Counted from the stretch's first letter, positions 12,041 to 24,515 are shown. The stretch is 64,000 nucleotides of DNA from Liolophura sinensis (GCF_032854445.1 NC_088302.1:10223338-10287337); one strand, 5' to 3'. Program-made: numbers and translations. The notes: a model not told the origin generated them from the sequence alone.

Positions 12041-13102
12041 ATAATGCAGTAATGAGTTGAGCCCTGCAAACAGCAGGCGCAATACAACGAGTTTGGGATG
12101 TTGCGCCTCAACGAAATCATACCATAGTGCAGAGTGAATGCACCAAGCTCAACAAATCGCACTGAAAGACTGCATAGTCCTGCATCCGTGGAACTTCATG
12201 CTGAAGAAAAATAATCACATGTTTTTTTCAAAATTGCTAGCTTTGTATGAAAGGGCCACAAAGCTTTCATATGTTGGGGTTGGTTGAACATGAGCTGTGT
12301 GTGAAGTGAAGCATAGCTGCATTCTCCTAGATTTTACCGCCAAATGAAACATTTTTCTTGCTCAAAGTTAAAAATAGAAAAATCTCTGATTGACGACAAA
12401 TATGGAGATGATGAAATTGAGGAGGGCAGCTACCATCACTACTTCAATGTCTTGTTCAAAACGTCCGGTTCAAAAGACAGCTTCAAACGACCCATGTGTA
12501 ACCCTTTGTTTCGGCAAATAAATGGCGCTATTTCTGAAAAACGATTCGAAGTACAAAGATCAATTATTAATCTCACTTAGAAACATGGTGTTCTGTTCAT
12601 AGATAAATACCTTGTTAAGGATCAATAATTCACAAAACGTATTTTGATTTTTGTATACTCCGTTTGTTTATTGCTTTCTGGTCTTAGATTTTGAATGTGT
12701 AAACATACTTTATAGCTAAACAAGTTCAAAAACTTGGTTTGCCAAACATTTTCTTCGTACAGTGTATCAGAATGACCCATTTTTGTTAAGCACTTTATCA
12801 TTAGCGATCTATTGTAAAATCAGAATTCTTAATAACTACTTCAGTGTTGAATACATCAATTCACATTTTTGCCGCCGGGAGAATTCAATTAAAATCCCAA
12901 GTGTGTAATATATAAAGGAGGCTTATAAAATGTTAATAAATTGCTATTAATGAAGGGCACGGTGACCTGGTTTATACAAATTATAGCATTTTTGTGCTTA
13001 GCATCTTAATGTAAGAGCATTTGACCAATACTATCGTAATGTGACAGCATAAAATTCAGAAGATTACGAAAATATATGTACTACAAATTTATCACCCATT
13101 AA
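12041..13102. other. Unrecognised intergenic sequence
   Basis: Contains a 78-codon plus-strand open frame (12344-12580) that I cannot relate to any family. Otherwise AT-rich sequence with no supportable feature. Confidence 0.4.
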
Positions 13103-13120
13103 TATATATATATATATATA

Positions 13121-13173
<53 letters not shown>
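13103..13173. repeat. (TA)n microsatellite
   Basis: About 35 TA units with one 'taattatata' interruption. It abuts the left edge of the Penelope-like coding remnant. Confidence 0.97.
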
Positions 13174-13177
<4 letters not shown>

Positions 13178-13582
13178 CCTTTCTTAGACATTCTCTTTTT
13201 TCGCAAAGGGAATGGGATAATCACAGATATTTTTTACAAACCGACCGACACAAAACAATGCCGAGATAATAGATCCCTGCCACCCACGTCACACAAAAGA
13301 CCAGGTCCGTTTACCTTTGCGAGACGAATTCTCATAATCGTACCTAACAAAGAACTCAGATTGTCTGAATTAAAGACTTTTCTATTAATGAGGCATTATC
13401 CAAAAGAAGTAATAGACATCGGTATTGAAAAAACAAATAAAATTGATATTTCAGTTTTAAGGACCAGCAAACTGACTTCTAACACCGATACGCTTTCATT
13501 TACATGCACGCATAGCCCTAAAATTTTCAACTTCTTTCCCAATATCCACAACAACCCCCGGACCACTACTAGAAACAAATGA
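13172..13582 (+). pseudogene. Penelope-like element reverse transcriptase, C-terminal fragment
   Basis: An open frame from 13172 to a TGA at 13580 (about 136 codons) encodes the conserved region after the RT catalytic core of Penelope-like elements. The landmarks are FLDILF at the start, IFYKPTDTKQ near 13230, ARRI near 13320, RLSELKTFLLMRHYP near 13350-13395, GIEK near 13422, and THSPKIFNFFP near 13510. Order and spacing match the family. The usual SxCHPxH segment reads RSLPPTSH, so a conserved Cys is lost. There is no initiator Met because the 5' part is missing. The frame ends prematurely, and the next conserved block is in another frame. The enzyme would normally act on the element's RNA at the chromosomal target; this copy cannot encode a full enzyme. 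Confidence 0.88.
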
Positions 13583-13635
13583 TCGTCTCAGTAAAACTTT
13601 TTTCATCAAACCAAAATTTAAAAAACGGTAAATGA

Positions 13636-13743
13636 CAGGCTCCCAATCTAAGAAAACTTGTAACAAAGGCTAGGTTTACTACCAACTCAATAGAAACCAG
13701 TTATACAACTTCTAAGTGTGGAGACCCCCGATGCAAATGCTGT
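13636..13743 (+). pseudogene. Penelope-like element linker with Cys-rich motif (frameshifted)
   Basis: One frame over from the RT fragment, residues APNLRKLVTKARF (from about 13639) are followed by CGDPRCKCC (13717-13743). These match the linker that precedes the GIY-YIG endonuclease in Penelope-like elements, where a Cys-rich motif is typical. The coding sequence is cut by the SINE, and the codons KCC are repeated on its far side as part of the target duplication. Stops and the frameshift show it is non-functional. Confidence 0.82.
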
Positions 13744-13745
13744 GA

Positions 13746-14111
13746 GTGAGTGAGTGCTTGGGGTTTAACGTTCGTACTCAACAATTTTTCAGTCATATGA
13801 CGACGAAGGAATCATTAGGGTGCATGCACGTGTAATGTGCCTCCTTTGTTGCAGGGACGGATTTCCACCGCTCTTTTATTTAGTGCTGCATCACTGAGAC
13901 GACTTACCGAAGGCAAGTAAGCCGCCCCGCCCGAGCCATTATACTGATACGGGTCAACCAGTCGTTGCACTATCCCCTTCATGCTGAACGCCAAGCGAGG
14001 AAGTTACAACTTCCTCTTTTAAAGTCTTAGGTGTGGACTCGACCAAGGATTGATCCTGGATCTACCGGTCCCGAAGCGGACGCTCTACCAACTGTGCTAT
14101 CCGGGCCGGTC
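13746..14111 (-). mobile_element. SINE family A, copy 1 (near full length)
   Basis: On the minus strand the element starts with a tRNA-like head: A-box-like 'tagcacagttggtagagcg' and B-box-like 'tggtcgagtcc'. A body with 'gggtcaaccagtcgttgcac' (plus reading) follows, and it ends with the tail 'gttaaaccccaagcactcac' and a short (CTCA)n run. The 12-bp target duplication shows insertion into the Penelope-like element, so the SINE is younger than that copy. Confidence 0.9.
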
Positions 14112-14245
14112 CAAATGCTGTGAACATTTAATAACAAGCAGTCATTTTTTTTTGTTTCAAGTTACCAATTTTAACTTCCCGTGTTAACGCTAATATGAAC
14201 TGTATTTTTTCCTGTGTAAATGCTCGTCACCAGGGATTTTTTCTC

Positions 14246-14249
<4 letters not shown>

Positions 14250-14324
<75 letters not shown>
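14250..14324. repeat. (CT)n microsatellite
   Basis: About 37 CT units. It marks the right end of the recognisable Penelope-like sequence. An overlapping open frame reads LSLSLS only because of the repeat. Confidence 0.97.
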
Positions 14325-14326
<2 letters not shown>

Positions 14327-14432
14327 TTTTTATATATAAAAAAAGCGTTTTTCCACCCTAAAGAGCAGAAGAGTGGCCTACTGTGGGCGGGCTCGCTGAA
14401 ACCACGTCTGATGAGAGCAGTAGGGGTATTTA

Positions 14433-14684
14433 GTGAGTGAGTGAGTGAGTGCTTAGGGTTTAACGTCGTACTTAACAATTTTTCAGTCATGTGACGACGA
14501 TGGAGTCATATGATCAAATAGTCTTTGATCAAGTGCTGCTTTACTACCGAAGATAGTAAACACGGGTCAACCAGACGTTGCACTTTCCCATAATGCTGAA
14601 CTCATTTTTTACAATTTAAAATCTTAGGTGTGAGCCAACCCAGAAGCGCACGTTCTACAAACTGAGCCTTCGGGGCAGTCAGGT
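14433..14684 (-). mobile_element. SINE family A, copy 2 (diverged, shortened)
   Basis: Minus orientation. The 3' end is at the left, with the (GTGA)n run and 'ttagggtttaacgtcgtact', collinear with copy 1. The core 'cgggtcaaccagacgttgca' is present. The head near 14660 ('cagtttgtagaacgtgcg' on minus) is recognisable but the body has deletions. No clear target duplication was seen. Confidence 0.82.
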
Positions 14685-14689
14685 TTAGA

Positions 14690-16683
14690 GTTTTCGATTT
14701 CGAAATGTCTTTTTATTACATGTATAACAGAATACAAAGGGTGAACTAAAATAAAACGTATTTCCGAAATTTCTTGTACTTTGGCTGCGTCATATTACGA
14801 TGCTAGGGGTAAAATGCTGTTATATTACCTTTTTGGAGGCAAAAATCCTGCAATTACTGCAATTTAGAATTTACAGACCAGGTGCATGATTGGGATATAG
14901 GTTGCATATTTGTGTTTTAGTATGAGCTGAGTGTTTGATCATTGACTTCCAGAGCGGAAAACGTTCACCCATTTTATCCAGTATGTCGTTTGGACTCCAT
15001 TCAAAATGCACGTTTTGAAACCGATCATGGATGATAATGATGGTGATGATGATGATGTTTAGAAAACTGACGTTTGCCATTCCTTGATAGGAATGATTTA
15101 CAGCACGACTGTACGAAGTGTTATCAAAGTTCGAGTAATAAGCTAGTTATAAAATACAAAAATCTCTTAGTGGATATAACATAATTTGCAAAAGACGTGG
15201 GTGCCTTTGTATTATATTTCTTTGGGGACAGTATTCCCCCAGTCTACTTTAGCTTGTCTATGCACAGTCTATATATTTGGAGCAGACAGTTCTCAAGCCT
15301 CTCATCCTCCTGGTACGTGCCTAGGAATACCGTGGGATAGAGTTTTATTTGATGGAGGCGTGAATTTAACGGACAAATTCCTGGTAGCAATTTGAAGAAC
15401 AGAACGTCCTGCTTCCTGCTTGGCAACTGGACAAAGGCATTCAGAACAGAATGATAAAATTCACCAGAAATCGAACACCGGTGTCAATCTGTCAGTACAG
15501 TGAGCCGCTTGGTTGTCCTATATAACATATCTGACGAGTGCAGCAAGTGCGTTTTCGACTAAAAATGGCGTCTACGTGATGTCGTCTGCTCTCTCATTTT
15601 TATGCACGATGACGGGTTTCTTTTGACACCTGTCCATCAAATCGCCATGTTGCGCTCAAGCGAACAATGTTCCTAAACATTTTAACGACAATGTACAAGG
15701 ATCGTTTTTGCATGTCTGTGAGATATACATTTGATGAACATCGGGGATTTAGCGTTTTTCTTAGCTAACTGGAATCGATGAGGAAACAGGTTGTCCTTGA
15801 CGCAAACTACATGTGGGCGCTGATTACAATAAAACGTTAATTGTTTTTACTTGACCTGAAGGGTACCGGTATTGGTATATGACAGTGATACGGTAAGTGA
15901 AGTTTTGGTAGAGTTTGGTATTAAACGCAGATTTACCTGACAAAAGCTTATTGCAACAAAATGCTCGTGTTGACAATTACCCGCTTTGCTGACCAAATGA
16001 GTATTATGAGAACGTTTAATCAACAGATGAAACAACATTACGTTACTTTTTGAATACAAGAGTAAAAATATAGAACAGAACGACAAACAGCTATTGAAGT
16101 ATTGCTATATTTTAAAAATCCTAAACGGTAAGTTACACCGGAATGTTAAATAACTGAAATAGAAATATGTAGTCTGTCCATGTTGTTTTCAAGCAATTAT
16201 ACCACATTGGCTGTGGTCAGAAAATAACATACTAATTGTGGGTGTGTTACATAATCACCGAAAAGCAACAAATAGGGCCTGTATGTTATCTTGTAGGTGG
16301 AAATTAGAAAATAGAGCTTGGTTATAAATCCATCCTTAATTCCGAGCCCCCTATTGTAGGTCTGGGCAGGGTGTACACGATGTAGTCGCGAGTCATAGAC
16401 AGGCGCTATTTTGTGGCAGGAGGCTAGGCGTTTTTGGTGTGCTTAGAACTTTTCAGAAGCAAGTGTGTCATATAAAAAAGGTAACAAACTAAACGAAAGG
16501 TCTGTGTTTGCAAACTGCGAGACATGCACTTTCCAAAATGAACCCCTGGATCAAAATATAGGTGAAATCCCCAAAACAACAATAACATAGAGCTGCTCGT
16601 TTTAGCTAAAAAGCAAACATACATTTGGTTCCTTTTCAAACAGAGTCATGCCATGAAATCGGATGTTCATATGACTCCAAATA
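14690..16683. other. Unrecognised intergenic sequence
   Basis: No gene or repeat could be supported. A short 'gatgatgatgatg' run lies near 15040. Confidence 0.4.
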
Positions 16684-17202
16684 AAGTGTTTAACCAAGAT
16701 ATTGCCCAATGACCCAGGAGACTCCCACCTATCCGGTCGCTGTTAATTCAAGTCCAACTCATGCTGCTCCCTCTCCGGCCGTACGGCCCAGATAGAGTAG
16801 TTGGTAGAGCGTCCGCTTCGGGACCGTAGATCCAGGATCAATCCTTGATCGAGTCACACCTAAGACTTTAAAAGCTTGGCGTTCAGCATGAAGGGGATAG
16901 TGCAACGACTGTTTGACCCGTATCAGTATAATGGCTCGGGCGGGGCGGCTTACTTGCCTTCGGTAAGTCGTCTCAGTGAAGCAGCACTAAATAAAAGAGC
17001 GGTGGGAATCCGTCCTGCAGCAAGGAGGGCACATTACACGTACACGCACCCTAATGATTCCTTCGTCGTCATATGACTGAAAAAATTGTTCAGCAGGACG
17101 TTAAACCCCAAGCACTCACTCACACACTCATTCACTCACTCTCCGGCCGTACGTGGGAAGGTCTATAAACAACCTGCGGATGGTCGTGGGTGCCCCCTAG
17201 AC
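16684..17202 (+). mobile_element. SINE family B copy interrupted by a family A SINE
   Basis: Left piece 16684-16785 ('caatgacccaggag', 'aattcaagtcc' B box, 'ctctccggccgtacg') and right piece 17154-17202 ('tgggaaggtct', 'cctgcggatggtcgtgggt') together form the 5' half of a family B SINE. The 3' half is missing or too diverged to see. The break falls exactly at the family A insertion. Confidence 0.85.
16786..17138 (+). mobile_element. SINE family A, copy 3, nested in a family B SINE
   Basis: A 353-bp near full-length copy: head 'gatagagtagttggtagagc', B box region 'ggatcaatccttgatcgagt', body 'tttgacccgtatcagtataa', tail 'gacgttaaaccccaagcact' with a (CTCA)n end. A perfect 15-bp target duplication 'ctctccggccgtacg' flanks it (16771-16785 and 17139-17153). 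This proves retroposition into the older family B element. Confidence 0.93.
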
Positions 17203-17583
17203 TAGCAAGCCAAATTAGCGGAAGACAAAATGGCCTTCAACGAACGTAAGACGACCACGCGAGCGTCGTCGACAGCTTATTGTCATACCACCACCAATGC
17301 ACCTCACCCATTGAGCGGTTTAATCTAGAAATGTCCTGTACAGGCCGGATTAAGCTCACTGGTCGTGTGTATCATGGGTGGAGTCGCGCAGCTTATAGCC
17401 TACATCTGAGTCATGTCGCCAAGTCTGAATGCTCCCAATAATTGTCGCTTTACCGATGCAACTGTGTCAATTTTGTTAGGCAGATCTTTTAACAGTTAAT
17501 ATGGGACGTTTGCATTAAAATTCTCGCGCAAACAGTGTAATATGCAAAAACTTCTGACGCGTCAAGTAAACAATTTACTAAAC
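17203..17583. other. Unrecognised intergenic sequence
   Basis: Nothing supportable seen. Confidence 0.4.
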
Positions 17584-17731
17584 TCCAGCTCATGCTGGCT
17601 GTACATTGGAGGGTGTTCCAGCAACCTGCGGATGATCATGGGTTTCCTCTCACCATAATGCTGGTCGCCGTCGTATAAGTGAAATATTCTTGAGTTCGGC
17701 GTAAAACACTAATCAAAAAAATAAATAAACA
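17584..17731 (+). mobile_element. SINE family B, partial copy
   Basis: Begins at 'ccagctcatgctggct' and continues through 'cagcaacctgcggatgatca', 'ccataatgctggtcgccgtc', 'gtgaaatattcttgagttcg' and an A-rich 'aaaaaaataaataaac' tail. The tRNA-like head is missing. Confidence 0.88.
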
Positions 17732-19799
17732 CTTCGGAATTAATAAACAAGGGTTACACGTCACAAATTTGACGATATGACAGTTTACGTAACTGTTTTT
17801 GGACACTCTCTTATAGAAATGTACTACCATATATACGATTTGCATTGAAGCTTATTCAAGTGTTAAGTTATACTTCTGTCCACACAATCCAAGCGGGAGT
17901 TATTACGGTTTGTGTGACAGCACGATATAGACCTCTGAACCATTAACATTGAAACTAGCCTGTTGGCAGAGAAAAATATGCGCGTAGACTCTTAACAAGG
18001 TGAAATAAAACTAAACTGGATCTTGGATAATGGATATGGCCTAAAGACCTCATCCATCATATGCCACATGTTCTTCGTAGCTGGAAAACTCCAACGATAT
18101 AGATATACCATAAAGCGGAACAAGCGGTCATAACTGCACTGGGCGATTGCTAGGTGACGTACTAAAATCGGACATTTTTAGTAAATTACTAAGACGTACT
18201 AAATGTCTCGGTGAATGTCACTATATTTTTATCACTGGTTCACTTACCAATTGGAAAGTGTCATAGCGAATCTTGAGTGAGAAATGTGCACGTTGTATTG
18301 GTTGATTATCGCTAAGTCCGAGCTATCACTGAAAACCACGAAATAGATGGGCAATAATTTTATACAACGTTTCACGTGAGAGACTATAACATTGTCGTCT
18401 TAAGTCAAATTGAATAGTTGCACATATCTTAGATTCCTCAGAGATATAGAATCATTTTCATTCAAACATGATTCAATTACTTTAAGCATTTAACCTCCTA
18501 TGGTTCACTATATTGCTACCTTACTGACTGGGATGTAATAAAAGAATTGCTGAGACCATTACAACCTGAACGTCACCATTTGACCATCTTGTCACGTAGT
18601 CCTGTACAGTGACTTCAACAAGGTATTCCACAATGTGATGACGGTCTTTTCTCTACAGAAATATGCCATTACTCTTGACCCAAATCTGGGCTACATCTTC
18701 AAGACGGTATCCGACATGAATGGGTGTTCTAGTTATCTTATCTGATATATTTTTCATGTAAAATATAGGAAATGGTGAATGCCCGGCCTGAAAGTACTGG
18801 ATCATGCGATCATATTCTTTTCCGTATGAGCCTTCAATTGACTGGAACTAAATATAAAAAAGAGGCATTCTGGAAATATTGCGGGAAACAATACATGTCC
18901 GAAACTTGAAAATTGTCTGTAACTTTCCTGTCCTGATTTTCCTGATCAGAAAAAGTGATTAGTTACGGACTGGCGAACAGACGGATTAACGTACGAACAG
19001 AGGAGGTGTAAACCACACCAATATGGGACTGGACTGGCAAAATAGAAAATTAACGGTCTGTTGTTCGGCAAGGACAACTGCAACAGAAATTCATGAAAAA
19101 GGATTAACAATTTATCGTCTGTAATGAAAATAAGTTGTTTGACTTGGTCTAAAACAAACTTAGGGGAACATATCTGCAACTCTGTATGTGTACCTCATGG
19201 TAAGTAGTAACCGTTTTGTCATGGTAATATACTGTTAAAACAGATCAAGGCCCTGGTGGTCAATAGTTACTACTTATCAATGTCACTTCTTTTTTACTTG
19301 TGCGAATATTTTATCCTACCCAACATTCTCTTTAAGAATTGCATGCCCTGTAAACAGAATGTTGCGTGGGATAACATTTTCGCGGCCCATCACCATCCCC
19401 GAAGTTGAAATCCAAACATGGTAGACGTTGATTTGAGTTGTCCGATTCGAAAGTTTAAATGGCTGGACTATTGTTGAAAGATCATTTACCAATTCTGGCT
19501 TTAACATAGTACATTTCCAGTGTTTTAGGGAATCGGTGGATTGCAAAAAACAATGTAGGGTTCGAGCCGGTTTTTCTAGCGAAATCTATCTGTCTGTATG
19601 AGCGAAGGAACGTCCAGGTTAGCCTTGTGCTATTTTGTACGTGGTAAGTACTACGCCCAGCATCAACATTCCCCGGACAAGATAATGCACTCTTAAACCC
19701 AACGCACACCATGTATTAACCTTGGCATCCTGCCCACAGTCACAACTATAGCATTGATTTCAATCGAGGTTATTCAGCAGTGATCATATTTCATGAATA
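17732..19799. other. Unrecognised intergenic sequence
   Basis: No gene or repeat could be supported. The short open frames at 18946-19179, 19316-19546 and 19482-19712 (minus) are anonymous. Confidence 0.4.
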
Positions 19800-19999
19800 N
19801 NNNNNNNNNNNNNNNNNNNNNNNNNNNNNNNNNNNNNNNNNNNNNNNNNNNNNNNNNNNNNNNNNNNNNNNNNNNNNNNNNNNNNNNNNNNNNNNNNNNN
19901 NNNNNNNNNNNNNNNNNNNNNNNNNNNNNNNNNNNNNNNNNNNNNNNNNNNNNNNNNNNNNNNNNNNNNNNNNNNNNNNNNNNNNNNNNNNNNNNNNNN
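19800..19999. other. Assembly gap (200 N)
   Basis: Exactly 200 N, suggesting a scaffolding gap of possibly arbitrary size. Open frames across it are artefacts. Confidence 0.99.
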
Positions 20000-20504
20000 A
20001 ACCAGCAATCAGTTTTTCAGGTGGAGGAATCCAAAGTGCCCTGGAAAAACCTTTGGCACGTTACTGGTCGTCTTTCCACATGATACGTACAGACCTTATT
20101 CACCATATTGGTAGAAAGACTAGTGGTCTTTAACCTAAGTTAGACTCCGCAAACCTTCTGGGGACCCTGTAAACAGCGTGGCCCATTTTATGATTTATAT
20201 AGTTCTACCCGTTAGTTTTATGACAAATTTTATGTCTTCCTTATAGGGAACTGTGCACAGTTGAAGATTTTTCTTCGACTTAATGAGAACTTTTATAACC
20301 AGGAAAGTCAATGTTTTATTCTGTCTTTTCGTAGACAAGCTAATCGTTTTCCAACTTCTTCCAGAATATCAAGGGTGTTGTCTGGCGGAGACGACTAATA
20401 GCGTCTACCTAATTGTTCACTTGATCCTGATGAATAAGATGCAGGTCTTGCAAATGGGGCTGCTCTTTACGTTTGGAGGTTTGAAAGGTAGCAGACAAAG
20501 GGGG
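20000..20504. other. Unrecognised intergenic sequence
   Basis: Nothing supportable between the gap and the SINE relic. A 100-codon plus-strand open frame (20283-20585) ends inside that relic and is not called. Confidence 0.4.
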
Positions 20505-20610
20505 TGGTTTCTACCGGTGCCTGACGAATTTCATACGCCCATAACAGTTTATCTGATCGCCGCCGTGAACGTGCAATATTCTTGAAAAGATGTTAAACCT
20601 CTAATCAAGT
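20505..20610 (+). mobile_element. Old SINE family B relic
   Basis: 'gtgcaatattcttgaaaaga' followed by 'tgttaaacctctaatcaag' matches the family B tail 'gtgaaatattcttgagtacg' plus 'cgtaaaacaccaatcaa', with many changes. 'tcgccgccgtgaac' matches the preceding 'ggccgccgtcgtat'. Confidence 0.55.
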
Positions 20611-21770
20611 TTATCAAAAATAAAATTTGGTATTTCATTATGATTTTTTTAACCTATGAACGCTGTAATATTACTAAATTCCTTTAGCACGCTGGACTGG
20701 CTATTCTTATTGCGCACTTATTTGCAAGTCTATTTGCTGACGGTTTGGAGATGTGTTTGGATTAGATCTTGAGCTATGCAAATATCTGCTCCACAGGATG
20801 GTTGATGCTTCAGCCAGCCGAGCAACGAAGTTAGGTGACCTTTTTCTCGATAACCTCTCTGTAGAAGAGGCTATCATTGACGTTAAATGATACAGATTGT
20901 GGCAATCTGAATGAGATTGCCTTATAAAAGGTCGTTTCTTTTGTCAACAGAGAAACATCTGCTGGTTAATATGTCGTTTTGCATCTGATATAGAAGGCAG
21001 AAACACTGTTGTATAATACACAGAATATACTCTTCCTATATAAAGATAGTGTGTTAAATTATTCAGTATTAGCAACTTTGAATCTGTTTTTCGTGATATA
21101 CTATTCAAAGAAAGAGAGGACTTTACAGTTTGTGTCGCTATTTCTGGAAAATACGATTAAATCAATGTGAATGAATAAGGAAAAGCGATCAGATCACTCA
21201 CGACGTGGGATGAAAGTCGTTAGAACATACCGAAACCGTGCTGGCGTTTTGCAGCACTTCACATGAATCTGCTTGGGGCACATTCCGAAGTTTATGTTCT
21301 TTTCAGCCAACTTTCATATATATGGTTGATAAAACCGGGATTAAAATCTTCTGTATAATGTTTCCTGCATGCATCAAATGTTCAGCGTTATAGATAATCG
21401 GTTTATCTTTTCGGAATATTATACAATGCGTACAGTGTATCTAGTAAAGATTCGGCCTAGCACATTTTCCTTCAATGCCAAGAATACAATGATTCTCTTA
21501 AACATTTCATTCTGCATTAGGACATCTTGCAATAATGAAAACAAGTGACCTATTTTTATTGATACATACACGATTTTTATTCAATTTTATTTGATTATGC
21601 AGATTTGATTTTGCAGATCATGTTCAGCCTCATGCTACAACGATATATCTGTCAGTTAACTTGAACTATTGTCACATTTCGTCAAACAGATAACTTACTC
21701 GACATGCAGCGCCCATCAGTATGGTGGGAGGAAACCGCGCAGAACTTGGGTGATCCGTACCTTGTTGACA
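20611..21770. other. Unrecognised intergenic sequence
   Basis: Mostly featureless. Around 21713-21745 'tatggtgggaggaaaccgcg' faintly resembles the minus strand of the family B SINE body. Confidence 0.4.
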
Positions 21771-21851
21771 GGCCTCCTCATGTATGAGCAGTTGGGAGGC
21801 CTCCTCATGTATGAGCAGTTGGGAGGCCTCCTCGTGTATGAGCAGTTGGGA
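21771..21851. repeat. 27-bp minisatellite, 3 copies
   Basis: The unit starts 'ggcctcctcatgtatgagca' and ends 'gttggga'. Three adjacent copies are identical except one a/g change in the third. The period is a multiple of three, so an overlapping open frame reads a repeated LLMYEQLGG. This is a by-product. Confidence 0.95.
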
Positions 21852-24515
21852 CTGTTACAAGCTGGAACAATGGTTGATCACTAGATGGCGACACCACATG
21901 CAGATGGATACTAAGGGTTATGAATAGCCCGCAGATGCCATCAAAAGAGCAGGCAATAAATCAAAGACTTGTAAATATGTCCAAAGGAGGTCGTGGAAAG
22001 CGGGAGAAATAAGTCAATGATCGGATGTTGGAGCTGGATGAGATTTAACACGGCTCGTAAAACGTTAACAGGCTGAGAGAAAGGGGCATTAGGGGTTAAC
22101 GACCGACCTGAAAGCCGGAGGTATACTATTTGCTAATTATATAAATCCAAGATGGACTGGATAACCGGGGCCAGTAGAACACGTATGATTGGTTGCTGTG
22201 AGTCACGTGAACCAGTCTGTCACTAAATGTGCGGACTTCATGCATTTACACCTAACAAGTCTTCTTTTATGTAACGTTGCTTAATTGAAAATTTATATCT
22301 TCCAAGAATTCACTCTGTTTAATAGACGGCCTTGTCTCAAAAGAAAAGGCAATATTTTTTACTTAGTGATAGATCATCTGATGAACGAACGGTGTGCGTC
22401 ATATGTGTAAGGCACGTTTTCAAATATGTTCATTTTCAACACCATGGGCAACGAATTTTTTTTGTGTGTGTATACAAAGTTAATTTTTCAACGTTGTGAT
22501 ACTTTTTATTTAGCATTTTAACCTCCGTAATTTCCGTTACGTTCTTCCTGAATGACGCCAGAGGCAGACAAGAAACACGAATCGATTAAAAGTCGCGATG
22601 AAGAAAGCTGCCAGATGTTAGTTAACGCAGTGTGGCTATTAAATCTGTTGCATGCGTCATGTAAAAGGAGTGTCCACTATCAGACACCAATGGCTCAAAG
22701 ACCGCGAAATGGATATGTCCATGCTGATGGTAAGGACATCCGTACTAAGAAAACTCATTATAAGGCTAAGTCACCGAGCTGATTTGATCAGGTCCGTCAA
22801 AAAGGCTGCATGCATTGATATATAATTTATCGAAAATTAGTCTGTCTAAATACCTCATGTGAACGAAGGGCCTAATATTTGCTAATATCGGTGCTGAATT
22901 TATTGGCTGATACGCGTGGTGTAGATCTTCCCTGATCACTAAGACCTGACAACTGTTATCATAGAGCCGGCATGACTATATCGTCTTAATGGTGATCCTT
23001 GCAACGTCAAGATCAGATACAGTTTGTGACGATGTCACACATGTGTGGACCGGTAATCTGGAGTAGTTCTTGAAAAAAATAAGATTTCGTTGTGTTTCTG
23101 AATCAGTTTCAAGGCTTAGTGTAGGGACATGACCTAGAACTGACTGGCTGGCAGATTCTATATGCATCCAAATATGTATCAGTATGTCATTTCTTTACCC
23201 AATCAGAAAATCATGAATCATTATTTTTTAATTGTAACCATTAAGTGCTGTCATTTAAAAGTTCTGCGAACTATTCTATTTTACCCTATAAAATAACACG
23301 TCCATATTCCACGTTGTGTGTTTACTTTAATTTCAGTTTCTCCCCTAATTTCTTTAATCAAATACAATAACTGTATGGGCTTCAATGCACAAAATTTCAA
23401 ATGTAATATCATCAAGTGGAGAAATGAAAACATCCAAGTGTAGAATGATCTAATCAATTCCGTGCAGAAAGACAGAACAACTAATACAAGATTTACTAAT
23501 ACAAACACCTCACTTGCAACCAGTTAGAATCGACTTTACTTGTTATATTTCTCTAACTATTGAATGTTGAAGAGATATTTGTATATGCATCCTTACTATG
23601 ACACTCCAGCTGTATGCCAGTTTATACAACATATATTCATTGTATAAGACATTGGACTCATGTACGGGATATTTTTTGGCTCTGGTTATACAAGCTTTAT
23701 CTGCCAGCTATTGCTACCAATCTGCGTCCGCTTCTGCATATTAATTATGACCAGTTTTGACTGGGATTTCTCTTCGTTTAATCACTGTGCACATATCTAC
23801 AGATTTAGTACAGCCTGTAGATGAAAATTCATATATATGACCCAGCAACGTGATAAGACAAAACCATAAATAGCACAACGCCTGCACAGACATGTACTAG
23901 TATCAGGCCACCCCGGCTATTTCCATCGAAGCTTTCTTGATCGGAAAAGCCTGAAGACATTTACTCCTAAACTGCACTAATATAAGCAAAGGATGTATCA
24001 CTAAGCAGAACAACTCCTGGGGTTTTTGTAAAATGGGGGGATCACCTGTTTGAAGGCCTCTTGCTCCTCACATAAATTTCTGGGCGCCGTGATGTTACAT
24101 CTGCTCATGTCAAACTTTGTTAACGCTTCAAGGAAGACTAGACGATTTATCACCGAACTATGAAGTCTCGCGTCTTTACGTCACATCCGGTGTGAAGAAC
24201 GAATAGCGAAAAAGCACTCTCATTATTCTCATTGGACAAAGTACTCTCTTTGGATTGATCAAAACGGAGGTTGCACTACAGCAGGCTGGAAAGCCGGGGT
24301 TTGAATTCTAATAACTATGTGTCAAACAAAATCACAAAAATTACTTCTTTTGTATTTTGAATGTACGAAACTAACAACTAATATATCTCTAGAAGGCAAG
24401 GTTATCAGCTTCTCCGGACTTTTCTTGTAAGCAAATTACTTGAAACAGTTTCAGAGTTGTGTTCATCTTAAGAAACTGATAGGCGTAATGGCTTAAGCTG
24501 CTGTCGTTGTTGTTG
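21852..24515. other. Unrecognised intergenic sequence
   Basis: No gene or repeat could be supported. The open frame at 22552-22782 (76 codons) is not recognised. Confidence 0.4.

Larger units (their letters stand above)
13172..14245 (+). mobile_element. Penelope-like retroelement remnant (3' part), split by a SINE
   Basis: The remnant runs from the C-terminal part of reverse transcriptase through the linker. Its left end is lost at the (TA)n tract and its right end at the (CT)n tract. A family A SINE (13746-14111) interrupts it, with the 12-bp duplication 'caaatgctgtga' at 13734-13745 and 14112-14123. Coding sequence resumes after the SINE in a collinear way. A following segment (NMNCIFSC, about 14190-14215) may be the start of the GIY-YIG endonuclease region, but this is uncertain because only a few residues remain. 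Confidence 0.88.

Noticed and set aside
19780-20133. Open frames spanning the run of N
   Set aside because: Artefacts of translating the assembly gap.
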